A stretch of DNA of 64,000 bases from Betaproteobacteria bacterium (GCA_004293675.1 READ01000015.1:238865-302864), one strand, 5' to 3'; shown: positions 36,826 to 45,339, counted from the first letter of the stretch. The notes: generated from the sequence alone by a model not told the origin. Numbers and translations are program-made.

Positions 36826-36909
36826 GCCCAATGAAATTTGGGCTACGCTCAGTTTAACAAATTGATCGAATACTGCCAAAAAACGCTTAATGCCCTTATT
36901 TCATTGGGC
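36826..36909 (-). repeat. 84-bp intergenic repeat element, copy B
   Basis: Exactly 84 bp. On the minus strand it opens with GCCCAATGAAATAAGG (36909-36894) and closes at the palindrome GCCCAATGAAATTTGGGC (36826-36843). Both ends form GCC...GGC hairpins. It lies between the start of nadD and the end of a small secreted-protein gene, in the 3' region of the latter. Confidence 0.78.
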
Positions 36910-36931
36910 GAAAAGCAATAAAGCTAGGATC

Positions 36932-36990
36932 GACCCGTCAAGTGCGGGTCGAATGTTCCGTTGAGCGACGATTTCGTCGCTCAACGGAAC
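36932..36990. other. two adjacent strong hairpins
   Basis: A small hairpin GACCCG...CGGGTC (36932-36950) is followed by a very strong one pairing GTTCCGTTGAGCGACGA (36955-36971) with its complement ending at 36990. They lie 17 bp downstream of the small secreted-protein gene. There is no T run, so they are 3' stabilisers or Rho-dependent ends rather than classic terminators. Confidence 0.65.
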
Positions 36991-37006
36991 GTGTAGCTCG
37001 GCCGAC

Positions 37007-37345
37007 TTACTGCGCGCCGCCGACGTAGTGCGAATCGCCACCGCGCTGGTTGCGCGTGGCAACCCACTTGAGCGTTTCGGCGCGAACTTCAGCGCGGGTG
37101 CGCGTATCGGGCGCGAAGCACATCGTTGCCGTGGCCGCCTCGCTGTAGCCGATGGCGCAGTTGCTAAGTGTTGCTACGCCAGACGTTCCCATGATGCGAT
37201 TGAGCACGGGCGAATTGTTGGCCTGTGCGACCTGCACCGACGCTGTGTTGCTCGCGCTTGTGGCCGACGCATCCATGTCCGAGGCAAACGCGCCAACGCT
37301 CGTGGCAGCAAAAATAGTTGCGATCAAAATTTGTTTCGTATTCAT
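37007..37345 (-). CDS. small exported protein, DUF4148-like C-terminus
   Basis: Protein of 112 aa with a Sec signal peptide (MNTKQILIATIFAATSVGAF, cleavage near FAS-DM), a Ser/Ala/Asn-rich region, two cysteines (SNCAIGY and TMCFAPD, possibly a disulfide) and a C-terminal TRAEVRAETLKW segment resembling the DUF4148 motif of small periplasmic proteins in Burkholderiales. AGGAAATC precedes the ATG. Function unknown. It stands alone, with large gaps on both sides and strong 3' hairpins. Confidence 0.7.
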   Translation of the reverse strand: MNTKQILIATIFAATSVGAFASDMDASATSASNTASVQVAQANNSPVLNRIMGTSGVATLSNCAIGYSEAATATMCFAPDTRTRAEVRAETLKWVATRNQRGGDSHYVGGAQ

Positions 37346-37618
37346 GATGATTTCCTAGAGGAGAGGTTGTGTAGATTTTTTCCTGCAACGGTTCGTCCGT
37401 CGCGGATCGATCGCGCCTTCGTCATCTGTCGTTAAGCAAAACACATCGCTCACATCGCTGGTATTCGGCTTAAAGACAAATGACAAAGGTCTTCGTCGAT
37501 GCAATGAATGTTAGGTAGCGCGACTGCGTAAATAAATAGCGTGCGCGTCAATTCATCATTTGCAAATCAGCAACAATCCAAGCATTGAAATTTCGACTTG
37601 CTCCCCCAACTGCGAGCG

Positions 37619-38608
37619 ATGGATCAACTCAGAGCAATGCGCGCGTTCGCCAAGGTTGTTGAGCTCGGCAGCTTCAGCAAAACCGCCGATGCACTCGATC
37701 TAGCCCCCGCGGTCATCACGCGTTTGGTGGCTGATCTGGAAGCGCATCTGCGGGTGCGGTTACTCAATCGAACCACCCGCAGCGTCACCCTCACGCAAGC
37801 CGGTGAGCGCTACCTTGAACACGTCCAACAAATTCTCGTTGATGTGGCCGCCGCTGAAACCGTTGCCACACTCGAAACCGCCGAACCCCAAGGCACGATT
37901 CGTGTGGTCAGCGCTCCCGGTTTTGCCACGCATCAGCTCGCGCGCCACCTGCCGCAGTTTCGCCAGCGCTATCCGAAATTACTGATCGAATTGACCGTGC
38001 AAGCCATCGTGGCCACGGCCGACGACAATCACGACGTATCGATTTTGACGCTCACCAAACCGCTTAGTAGCGGCGGCTTCGTGGCGCGCATGTTGGCGCA
38101 AAGTGAAATTACGCTGTGCGCCAGCAAAGCGTATTTAGATCGCGTCGGTCGACCTACGCACCCGATGGATTTGGTCGGTCACGAAATGCTCTTGCCCTAC
38201 ACCTCGGATGGGCGAACCGAAACCCAATTTACGCCCCGCGATCCGAAAAGCCGTAGCAAAGCGGTGAACGTTCCGCCGCCGCAAATGGCGCTCTCAACGA
38301 GCCACTTCGACACGCTGCATCACGCCGCGATGCACGGCATGGGCATTGGCGCGCTCGCCACGTTTATGACCTACGACGCCATAAGACGCGGCGAAGTAGA
38401 AATTGTGTTGCCCGATTGGCGAATCATCACCTTGCATCTGTACGCCGCGATGCCATCGCGAAAGTATGTGCCCGCGCGCACCCGAGTTTTTATCGACTTC
38501 CTCGTTGAAACCTTCGGCGGAAAAGCCGTCGATCCGTGGTTCGAAGACCTTGCCCGCGCTAAATCGCCCGTGGCGGCTCCGAAGCGAGCGTCGCGTAAAA
38601 AGGTGTGA
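37619..38608 (+). CDS. LysR-family transcriptional regulator
   Basis: Protein of 329 aa. The N-terminal winged HTH ([20 protein letters not shown] ... [20 protein letters not shown]) belongs to the CrgA/DmlR-type LysR group. The effector-binding domain follows (about 90-300), and the C-terminus is basic ([10 protein letters not shown]). The ATG at 37619 ([10 protein letters not shown]) is preferred to an upstream GTG-type start. The regulated gene is unknown; upstream is the divergently oriented small secreted-protein gene. Its 3' end overlaps the phhA 3' end by 50 bp on the opposite strand. Confidence 0.9.
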
Positions 38609-39425
38609 AATCCGGCGCAGTATCGTCACGAAGTTGTTGCAAGGAATCGAGCACGAAATACGTGGATTGCACATCGTCGATCAAGTAAGGCGTACGCATC
38701 GACGTCATCACATCAAACGGCACTCGTTTCGGAATTGCGCTCTCCACGGCGTAAACCAATTCCTTGGGTGACGACATCACCCCCGCGCCGTAAGCCAACA
38801 CTTTTTCCCCTTCTCGAATGAGCCCAAACTCAATCGTGAACCAGTACAAACGCCCTAACCAATCAAGCCCACCCAGCCGCTTCGCTTTGAGCGCGCCGTG
38901 GCCGTAGGCCTCAAGATGATCGGCGTAGATCGGCGTGAACAGCATCGGCACATGCCCGAAAAAATCGTGAAATAAATCGGGCTCCACGATGTAATCGAAT
39001 TCACTTTCTTCGCGCAACCACACCGTCACCGGAAACCGTCGATTCGCTAAGTGTGTGAAAAACACATCGTCGGGCAACAGTCCCGGTACCGCGACCAATT
39101 GCCAATTCGTAGCGGCCTTGAGCGCCCCATTCACCGAATCGAAATCGGGAATTCCATGGCGCATATCGAGCGCCGGATTGCCAGTCACTGCATCCAAAAA
39201 TTCCCGACACGCCCGACCTGGCAACAGCGCCAACTGTCGTTCGACGAGTCGCAACCACCGCGCCTGCTGCTCGCTCGTGTAGTCGTTCATCACCTGCGGC
39301 ACTGTGAAATCAGCACGCATCGCCGAGTAGTCGCCCCGAAGTCCAGCGTTTGGATTGCCGGTTTTGGCGGAGATATCAAAAGCGCCGTTGCTTGTGGCGG
39401 GCGCGGAAGAATTTGCGGTAGTCAT
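38559..39425 (-). CDS. phhA: phenylalanine 4-monooxygenase
   Basis: Iron- and pterin-dependent enzyme converting phenylalanine to tyrosine (288 aa, bacterial size, catalytic domain only). The metal site is seen in [15 protein letters not shown] (two His) and WFTIEFGL (Glu). Pterin-site and core sequence ([22 protein letters not shown]) match the family. No pterin carbinolamine dehydratase gene is adjacent. The ATG is followed by a Ser/Ala/Thr-rich leader of about 40 residues. The last 50 bp overlap the LysR gene tail to tail. Confidence 0.95.
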
Positions 39426-39547
39426 GCCGCTATTTTGCTGGGTTTGGGTGGTGTTTTGTTGCGTGGAATGGGTTGGGGGCGCAATCGAGCGCGTGATTCG
39501 CGAACCCTACCTCCGTTCGTGGTGAGCTTGTCGAACCATGACGGCGT

Positions 39548-39968
39548 TGTCCCCTCCCCTTCAAGGGGAGGGTTAGGGTGGGGACGGGTTTCGGTGGAAA
39601 ATCAGCGCCGTTTGACGAAAGCGCGTTCCCGTTCGTGGTGAGCCTGTCGAACCATGACGGCACTCCTATCCAAAGTTTTTGATTGCGAGAGGTTTGGTTT
39701 CGCTCTCTGAGCGAGTTACTTTTGCTCCGACTAACGCGCTATTCGCGCATAAGTCTACGCGCTGCTTCGCCGTGGTATTGCCCAAAAGTAACCAAAAGGC
39801 TAGCCCCTGGCACCCGCCTGATCCTGCAGTGCTCGCGCTTTTACGTAAATGAGTGCGGGATGCGTCCAACGGCACACGAATGCTTCGCTAGCGCTTCGCA
39901 CAGTGTGTGCCGGAGACGCATCTACGACCGCACAACGCTGCGCGCTTCGGGGCGGGTGCAAGGGGCGT
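39548..39968 (+). repeat. left arm of composite inverted repeat
   Basis: Pairs as an inverted repeat with 40866-41224. Long blocks are almost identical, for example CCAAAAGTAACCAAAAGGCT, GATGCGTCCAACGGCACACG and CATCTACGACCGCACAACGC. The outer part (palindrome plus CGTTCGTGGTGAG unit) matches in the same order. Differences are small indels near 39840 and between 39690 and 39780. Confidence 0.88.
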
Positions 39969-39990
39969 CTTGCTGCCACATCAACCTTCA

Positions 39991-40019
39991 TTGCCTTGAC
40001 TTCCGATTAAGGCTAATCT
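39991..40019 (+). promoter_or_regulatory. candidate promoter of the HsdR-N-like gene
   Basis: TTGCCT (39991-39996) and TAATCT (40014-40019) are separated by 17 bp, each matching 4 of 6 consensus bases, and lie just inside the left repeat arm in unique sequence. GAGGTGAAG (40038-40046) follows as the ribosome-binding site. The match is moderate. Confidence 0.3.
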
Positions 40020-40051
40020 CCCCTACACGATTCAACTGAGGTGAAGTAGTT

Positions 40052-40858
40052 ATGCCCGTTTCCAAAAAGGTCGCTGATCGACTTGTTGCAGGGTTGAAGA
40101 AATATCAACCGATTGTTGCGGCGGCAAGGGCGAGAGACGCCAACGAAACAGACACTGTCACTATTGTCAAAGACATGCTCAATGATGTCTTTGGATACGA
40201 TAAGTACACAGAGGTGACTTCAGAATACGCAATAAAGGGCAACTATTGCGATCTAGCAATTAAGCTAGATGGCAGTCTGGCCACTCTTATTGAGGTTAAA
40301 GCCGTCGGTCTAGACCTGAAAGACAATCATGTGATGCAGGCTGTCAATTACGCGGCTAACCAGGGAACAAATTGGGTGCTCCTTACCAATTGCGAAAACT
40401 GGCGTGTATACCGCATCAAGTTTGCGCAACCGATCGAGCACGAGCTCGTTGTCGATATAAACATTAGCTCGATGAATGGGCGCCTTGAGAAAGACTTGGA
40501 CCTGTTGCATCTTTGGTGCAAAGAGGGCTGGACGAAATCGGCGCTGGGCGAATATCACGCGCAAAAGCAAGCGCTCTCTCGGTACGTAATTGCGGCGTTA
40601 ATCATGAGCGACACGGTCTTAGACACGATAAGGCGCGAAGTGAAAAAAATGTCGCCCGACGTTCGTGTCGACTCTGAGGAAATTCTGCGCGTCATCGAGG
40701 CGGAAGTGCTCAAGCGGGAAGTACTAGACGGGGAAAAAGCAACAGATGCTAAGAAGCGGGTTGTTAAGGCCGCGGCGGCGGTGGCGAAGGCTGTCGCAAA
40801 AGCGAAAGAGCAACGCGTTGTGGCTGCACAATTGGCTAATGGGGAAGCCGCGCCGTAA
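40052..40858 (+). CDS. solitary HsdR-N-like PD-(D/E)XK nuclease-domain protein
   Basis: Protein of 268 aa resembling the N-terminal nuclease domain of type I restriction R subunits. The catalytic PD-(D/E)XK pattern is seen as D67 (NYCDLAIKLD) and E81-V-K83 (LIEVKAVG), followed by the Q96-x3-Y100 motif (MQAVNYA) typical of HsdR. The C-terminal third is helical and ends in an Ala/Lys-rich stretch (AAAAVAKAVAKAKEQ). No helicase motor, HsdM or HsdS is nearby. It has its own ribosome-binding site, appears less GC-rich than neighbouring genes, and is bracketed by a long inverted repeat, all suggesting a mobile or accessory gene. A defence or genome-maintenance role is inference only. Confidence 0.8.
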   Translation: MPVSKKVADRLVAGLKKYQPIVAAARARDANETDTVTIVKDMLNDVFGYDKYTEVTSEYAIKGNYCDLAIKLDGSLATLIEVKAVGLDLKDNHVMQAVNYAANQGTNWVLLTNCENWRVYRIKFAQPIEHELVVDINISSMNGRLEKDLDLLHLWCKEGWTKSALGEYHAQKQALSRYVIAALIMSDTVLDTIRREVKKMSPDVRVDSEEILRVIEAEVLKREVLDGEKATDAKKRVVKAAAAVAKAVAKAKEQRVVAAQLANGEAAP

Positions 40859-41248
40859 AGATATGCCCCCTTGCGCCCGCCCCGAAGCGCGCAGCGTTGT
40901 GCGGTCGTAGATGCGTCTTCGGCACACACTGTGCGAAGCGACAGCGAAGCATTCGTGTGCCGTTGGACGCATCCCGCACGACGCGAGCACTGGAGGATTA
41001 GGCGGGTGCCAGGGGCTAGCCTTTTGGTTACTTTTGGGCAATGCCAAAAGTAACTCGGCCTTTGGCCGAAAACACAACCTCACGGAATTAGAAACTTTGG
41101 ATTGGGGGTGCCGTCATGGTTCGACAAGCTCACCACGAACGGGGGACAGGGTTCGTCCTCTGACGTTCTCTGCGGTTGAGCGGAAAACCATCCCCCTCCT
41201 AACCTCCCCCTTGAAAGGGGAGGAACCAGCAGTTTCGGGTGTTCTTCC
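40859..41248. other. right repeat region of the nuclease cassette
   Basis: 390 bp without a gene between the nuclease gene and the YeeE-type transporter (minus). Nearly all of it (40866-41224) is the inverted copy of the left repeat region. The repeat starts 8 bp after the nuclease stop codon and ends about 25 bp from the transporter's stop. Confidence 0.7.
40866..41224 (-). repeat. right arm of composite inverted repeat
   Basis: Inverted copy of 39548-39968. It includes the CCGTTCGTGGTGAGCTTGTC unit on the minus strand (41111-41142) and the outer palindromic stretch (41189-41224). It is shorter than the left arm because of deletions. Confidence 0.88.
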
Positions 41249-42340
41249 CTACTCCAACCGCCACATCTGATACTTAAGCGCCAATCGACATCCCACGATA
41301 ATCGCCGCAACCGTCACAAATGAACCGAGCGCTAGGGTGCTCATGCCCGACAAGCCCTGCCCTACGGTGCAGCCGAGTGCGGTGACTCCGCCGAATCCCA
41401 TGAGCGCTGCGCCGACTAGATGATTGCTTAGGTCTTCGGTGGAGGCGAAGCCCTCCCAGCGGAAGGTTTTGGTGGCCAGTGCCATCGCTGCGGCGCCGGC
41501 GATCACGCCTAGCACGCTGGCTACGCCGAAGGTGACGAATTTACTTTTGTCGCTCCAAAAGCCCAAGAGCTCCAACAGGTAGGCCGGAGGTGCGGTGAAG
41601 GTGAGCGATTCGGGGCGGCCGGAGTTGGTGGCGACCCAGGCGGCTTCTAAGCTTTCGGGGTGTTCGGCGATGAAACCCACGCGGCCGGTGGCGTACCACC
41701 CGGCGATGACCGTGAAGCCGACGATGATGCCGCCGAGCCAATTCCATTTGTCGGCGCGGAACTCTTTGCCGATGAACGCGAACACCAGCAGCGCAACGCC
41801 GATCAAACTGGCGACGATCGCAGCGCTTTGTCCAGTGAGTCCGAGTAGGCTCGGAAGATCTTGCGTAGCGGGCAGCGTGACGAACACTTGATCGACGGTG
41901 GCAACTCGGAGCACACCCAAAATCCCGCGCAACGTGAGCCACGCAACGACCGCCATCACCAACAGCGTGACCAACGCGCGAAGGCTGCCGGTGCCCACGC
42001 GAATGAGCGTTTTGCTGCCGCAACCCGAGGCGAGCGTCATGCCAAAGCCGAACGCGAGCCCGCCGACAATGTGCGACAGCCAGATGAATTTGGGCGTGAC
42101 GTAGAACGATTTGCCTATGTCAACGGTGCCAGTGAATTTCAACAGCGCAACGCCGATGATCGCCACACCGACCGAGGCGAGCGCCATCCGTGCTCGCGTC
42201 CAATCGCCAAAGTTTGCGATGTCTGAAATCGCGCCCATCGTGCAGTAGTTGCTGCGCTGCGTAACCGCTCCGAAAACAAAGGAAAGGACAAATGCCCACC
42301 ATGCGGCGGCGTGTTGAAGAGAGACGATTTCAGCGGGCAT
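41249..42340 (-). CDS. YeeE/YedE-family (TsuA-like) sulfur-compound transporter
   Basis: Polytopic membrane protein of 363 aa with about nine to ten hydrophobic segments. Conserved cysteine motifs of the YeeE/YedE family are present: SNYCTMGA near residue 32, ASGCGSKTLIR near 105 and ALGCTVGQGLSG near 330. In characterised members (thiosulfate transporter TsuA/YeeE) these cysteines line the pore, so thiosulfate or a related sulfur species is a likely substrate. No yeeD/TusA-like gene is adjacent. The stop is close to the right arm of the inverted repeat. Confidence 0.88.
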   Translation of the reverse strand: MPAEIVSLQHAAAWWAFVLSFVFGAVTQRSNYCTMGAISDIANFGDWTRARMALASVGVAIIGVALLKFTGTVDIGKSFYVTPKFIWLSHIVGGLAFGFGMTLASGCGSKTLIRVGTGSLRALVTLLVMAVVAWLTLRGILGVLRVATVDQVFVTLPATQDLPSLLGLTGQSAAIVASLIGVALLVFAFIGKEFRADKWNWLGGIIVGFTVIAGWYATGRVGFIAEHPESLEAAWVATNSGRPESLTFTAPPAYLLELLGFWSDKSKFVTFGVASVLGVIAGAAAMALATKTFRWEGFASTEDLSNHLVGAALMGFGGVTALGCTVGQGLSGMSTLALGSFVTVAAIIVGCRLALKYQMWRLE

Positions 42341-42453
42341 AAAGCAGGATCAAAATGGCGAAGTGCCGCAATTATCGGTGCGCAGGGCGATCACCGTATC
42401 GTTGGGTTTTGCGATATGGATATTCAGCAACTATCCCCGCTTAACCGCCAAAT

Positions 42454-42537
42454 GCCTTATAAAACTTGGCCTATATCAAAATTGACATAGTATTTGAAAA
42501 TAAATTCAAATCAGATCAATGCCTTATTTCATGGGGC
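42454..42537 (-). repeat. 84-bp intergenic repeat element, copy C
   Basis: Exactly 84 bp. On the minus strand it opens with GCCCCATGAAATAAGG (42537-42522) 31 nt after the mutY stop. It closes with the palindrome GCCTTATAAAACTTGGC (42454-42470). The interior is strongly AT-rich. Confidence 0.78.
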
Positions 42538-42568
42538 TTATAAGCAGAAAGCTGATTTCAGAATGCCA

Positions 42569-43696
42569 CTAATCTAGCAATCGTCGCAAAATCGTAGAAA
42601 TGGGTTTGGGTAGCGCGGCGTTGGCGATATCAGCGAGCGGGAGCCACATCGCACCCGGCTCGGCGGCGCGCGAATCGAGCGCTATCGCCGTCATGCGAAT
42701 CGGCTGCAGCGTTAGTTTGAAATGAGTGAAGGCATGTTCGAGTTCCGCAGCGGGCTCGATGGAGCCGTGTTTCTTGATCGCGAATTGAACACTCACAAGC
42801 GCAGACACTTCGCTGTCGCCCATCTCGGCATGGAGCTCCGGTAAGCACCACAAACCGCCCCAAATGCCGGTTGGCGGTCGTTTCACTAGAAGCACGGTTT
42901 CTCCGTGGGTTACGAGCAGATAGCGCTGGCTGCGGTGCGGAATTTTTTTGCTGGGCTTGGCTGCTGGAATCTCGTCAATTCGCGCGCTGAGTCGAGCCAC
43001 GCAGTCGGCGGCAATGGGGCATTGATCGCACCGCGGATTGCTTTTTGCGCAAAGGCTCGCGCCCAAATCCATGATGCCTTGGGTGTAGGCGACCATGTCG
43101 GTGCTGCGTAACGGAAGCCTTGATTCGGCGGCGCTCCACAACTGTTTTTCAACGGCGCTCGCGCCAGGAAAGCCTTCGATGCCTGCGTGCCGTGCGACGA
43201 CACGCTTTACGTTGCCATCGAGAATCGGCGCGATCACGTCGAATGCGAACGCGGCAATTGCGGCGGCCGTACTGCGCCCAATGCCCGGTAAATCGGCCAA
43301 CGCTTCGACGCTTTGTGGAAACTCGCCGCCGTGCATTTCAACAATTTGCTTGGCGGCCTTGTGCAAATTGCGGGCGCGCGAGTAGTAGCCCAAACCCGCC
43401 CAATGCGCCATGACTGCATCATCACTCGCGGCGGCGAGCGATTGCACCGTCGGAAACGAGGCTAGAAAGCGATCGTAGTAGCCCAGCACCGTGGCAACTT
43501 GCGTCTGTTGCAGCATGATCTCCGAGAGCCAAATACGATACGGATCGCGGGTGTTTTGCCACGGCAGGGCATGGCGACCGTGGGCGCGTTGCCACGCTAC
43601 GAGCCGCGCAGCAAAAGCGTCCTGTTCCCTCCCCCCGGGGGGGAGGGTTGGGGAGAGGGTGTTCGCATCTCTGCGCCTAACGATTCGAGCGCTCAC
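42569..43696 (-). CDS. mutY: A/G-specific adenine glycosylase MutY, repeat-derived N-terminus
   Basis: Removes adenine mispaired with 8-oxoguanine (375 aa with this start). The catalytic domain has PWQNTRDPYRIWLSEIMLQQTQV, the helix-hairpin-helix DLPGIGRSTAAAI with its catalytic Asp region, and the 4Fe-4S ligands in CAKSNPRCDQCPIAADC. A C-terminal NUDIX-like domain follows. The GTG start at 43696 lies upstream of a palindromic repeat, so residues about 12-25 (NTLSPTLPPGGREQ) are encoded by the repeat and the native N-terminus may have been replaced. No good ribosome-binding site is seen. A start inside the repeat cannot be excluded. Confidence 0.93.
   Translation of the reverse strand: MSARIVRRRDANTLSPTLPPGGREQDAFAARLVAWQRAHGRHALPWQNTRDPYRIWLSEIMLQQTQVATVLGYYDRFLASFPTVQSLAAASDDAVMAHWAGLGYYSRARNLHKAAKQIVEMHGGEFPQSVEALADLPGIGRSTAAAIAAFAFDVIAPILDGNVKRVVARHAGIEGFPGASAVEKQLWSAAESRLPLRSTDMVAYTQGIMDLGASLCAKSNPRCDQCPIAADCVARLSARIDEIPAAKPSKKIPHRSQRYLLVTHGETVLLVKRPPTGIWGGLWCLPELHAEMGDSEVSALVSVQFAIKKHGSIEPAAELEHAFTHFKLTLQPIRMTAIALDSRAAEPGAMWLPLADIANAALPKPISTILRRLLD
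43625..43665. repeat. GC-rich palindromic repeat at the 5' end of mutY (half copy)
   Basis: CCTCCCCCCGGGGGGGAGG followed by TTGGGGAGAGGGTGTTCGC, identical in type to one half of the elements inside uvrA. It is translated on the minus strand as TLSPTLPPGGRE at the start of MutY. Confidence 0.85.
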
Positions 43697-43758
43697 TCAC
43701 TCACCCACTTTACGATCACTAGTGGACAGAGACTTGCGTGCCTATCGCACAGCCCAGC

Positions 43759-44712
43759 CTAGCGAATCCCCAAGCGCTGACGCGCCTTCGCAGCGGCTTC
43801 TGACGACGGATACCTAGCGTTGACCTCTTGCAGCGTGGCGCGAGCGCCCTGCAGATCACCGAGCTCGGCTTGAGAGGTCGCAATGTTTAGGAGCGCGTCG
43901 GGCGCTTTGTTGCTGTCGGGGTATTGGCTCAGCAACTGGCGTTGCGCGGCAATCGCGCCGCGAAAATCGCGGGTTGCGTAGAGCGAATTTCCGATCCAAT
44001 ATTGCGCTGACGAAACCTGATTGCTGCGCGGGAAATTACGAATAAAAAGTTGAAACTGCGTGACCGCTTCCCCGAAGCGTCCGCTGCGGAAATGCTCCAA
44101 TCCTTGGTCGTAGGCGCGCTGCTCTTGTGCGGGATCGATGATGGGTGGCGTTGGCGCGGCTACCGTTGGTAGAGCAATAGACGGCGTCGATTGATTGATA
44201 ACAGCGGGCGGTGCGCTGCGAGATGCGTCGCCAGCCAGGTTGACTGCCGGTGCCGGTGTTGCCGCTGCTGTAGCTGAAACGGCTTGCGCCGCAGTGCGTG
44301 CCTGCTCGACGGCTGCGGCTTCGAGTTTTCGCATCCGACCATCCAGATCGACGTACAAATCACGCTGCCGCTTTTGTGCGACTTCGAGCTCGTTTTGTAG
44401 CAGCTCAAGCGCACCGCGCAGTCTTGCAAACTCAGCCCGCAGTGTTTCAACTTGATTGAACAAATCGATGATGCTGCGGTTTCTGGCCTGGGCTTCAAGC
44501 TCAGACAGGCGCGCGTCGAGCGCACGCTGAACTTCGCCCAATTGGCCGCGCAGCACAATGATTTGCTGACGCGCCTCTTCGTCGTCAAACAATCCGGCGT
44601 GCGCTGGCAGAGCCAGTGACGCTGCACCGACGAGGGCTAAAACCGCAGCGGTTAGTGCGCTGCGACTGCGCTTTGTAGATGTGGGCGCATCGAGCGAAAC
44701 ACGGAACAACAT
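43759..44712 (-). CDS. cpoB: cell division coordinator CpoB (YbgF)
   Basis: Periplasmic protein that links Tol-Pal to peptidoglycan synthesis during division (317 aa). A signal peptide (LTAAVLALVGAASLALPAHA) is followed by a coiled coil (about 50-130, EEARQQIIVLRGQLGEVQRA), an Ala/Pro linker, and C-terminal TPR repeats (YDQGLEHFRSGRFGEAVTQF, AQYWIGNSLYATRDFRGAI) typical of the family. It directly follows pal on the same strand with no gap. The N-terminal 15 residues before the basic region are of uncertain use. Confidence 0.94.
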   Translation of the reverse strand: MLFRVSLDAPTSTKRSRSALTAAVLALVGAASLALPAHAGLFDDEEARQQIIVLRGQLGEVQRALDARLSELEAQARNRSIIDLFNQVETLRAEFARLRGALELLQNELEVAQKRQRDLYVDLDGRMRKLEAAAVEQARTAAQAVSATAAATPAPAVNLAGDASRSAPPAVINQSTPSIALPTVAAPTPPIIDPAQEQRAYDQGLEHFRSGRFGEAVTQFQLFIRNFPRSNQVSSAQYWIGNSLYATRDFRGAIAAQRQLLSQYPDSNKAPDALLNIATSQAELGDLQGARATLQEVNARYPSSEAAAKARQRLGIR

Positions 44713-45339
44713 TTATTCTCCTGCGTAGCGAAGATCGCAGCGTCGGTTTTCTGAATAGGCGCCTTCGGTGGCGGCGGGATTGCGGGGTTTCTCTTCGCCA
44801 AAGCTCACGGTTTGCACCTGCGATTCATTCACACCCAGCAGCGCAAAAACACGTTTCACGCCCTCGGCGCGCTTTTGTCCAAGCGCGAGGTTGTATTCAC
44901 GGCTGCCACGTTCGTCGGTGTTGCCCTCGATCACCAAACGCGCGCCGGGGTTTCGCTTCAAATAGGCGGCGTGTGCGTCAACCATCGTTTTAAATTCGTC
45001 CTTGACCACAAAGCTGTCGTAGTCATAAAAAATGCTGCGTTGAGATAACGGGCTGCGCGGATCGGTGAGCGCCGGATCGATGCGCGAAGTGGCTGTGGAA
45101 TTGTTACTTTCGGTGGCGGGTTGAACGGTTGCTGGCATGCGGTTAGTCCCGGCCGGCAACCCGGACGTATCCGCGCCTCGGGTCCCCGTGGCCCCTGTGG
45201 TGGCACCCGTGCGAGAGCCTTCCGTAACGGCCGCTGGAGTGTCTGGCGTGGACGAGCAACCGCTGAGCGCGAGCACGCCGAGCACGGTCGCGGCGAGTAA
45301 GGCCAACGTGGATTTTTGTGCTGATTTCATAGCGAACAT
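44713..45339 (-). CDS. pal: peptidoglycan-associated lipoprotein Pal
   Basis: Outer-membrane lipoprotein of the Tol-Pal system that binds peptidoglycan (208 aa). Signal peptide with lipobox ALSGC, a Thr/Gly/Ala-rich linker (about 30-95), then an OmpA-like domain with FDYDSF-type start (IFYDYDSFVVKDEF) and the peptidoglycan-binding motif EGNTDERGSREYNLALGQKR. Ribosome-binding purines AAGGATG lie just before the ATG. Sits between tolB and cpoB. Confidence 0.96.
   Translation of the reverse strand: MFAMKSAQKSTLALLAATVLGVLALSGCSSTPDTPAAVTEGSRTGATTGATGTRGADTSGLPAGTNRMPATVQPATESNNSTATSRIDPALTDPRSPLSQRSIFYDYDSFVVKDEFKTMVDAHAAYLKRNPGARLVIEGNTDERGSREYNLALGQKRAEGVKRVFALLGVNESQVQTVSFGEEKPRNPAATEGAYSENRRCDLRYAGE

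Larger units (their letters stand above)
39426..40051. other. left repeat region of the nuclease cassette
   Basis: 626 bp without a gene. It holds a first copy of the unit CGTTCGTGGTGAGCTTGTCG (39514-), a CCTCCCCTTCAAGGGGAGG palindrome (39553-), a second copy of the unit (39630-), and then a long segment to about 39968 that recurs inverted at 40866-41142. The final 80 bp before the nuclease gene are unique and hold its promoter and ribosome-binding site. The phhA promoter must also lie at the left end. Confidence 0.7.

Noticed and set aside
39426-41248. Insertion sequence with its own transposase
   Set aside because: The inverted repeats look IS-like, but no transposase-like frame occurs between or beside them, and the only gene inside is a nuclease-domain protein.
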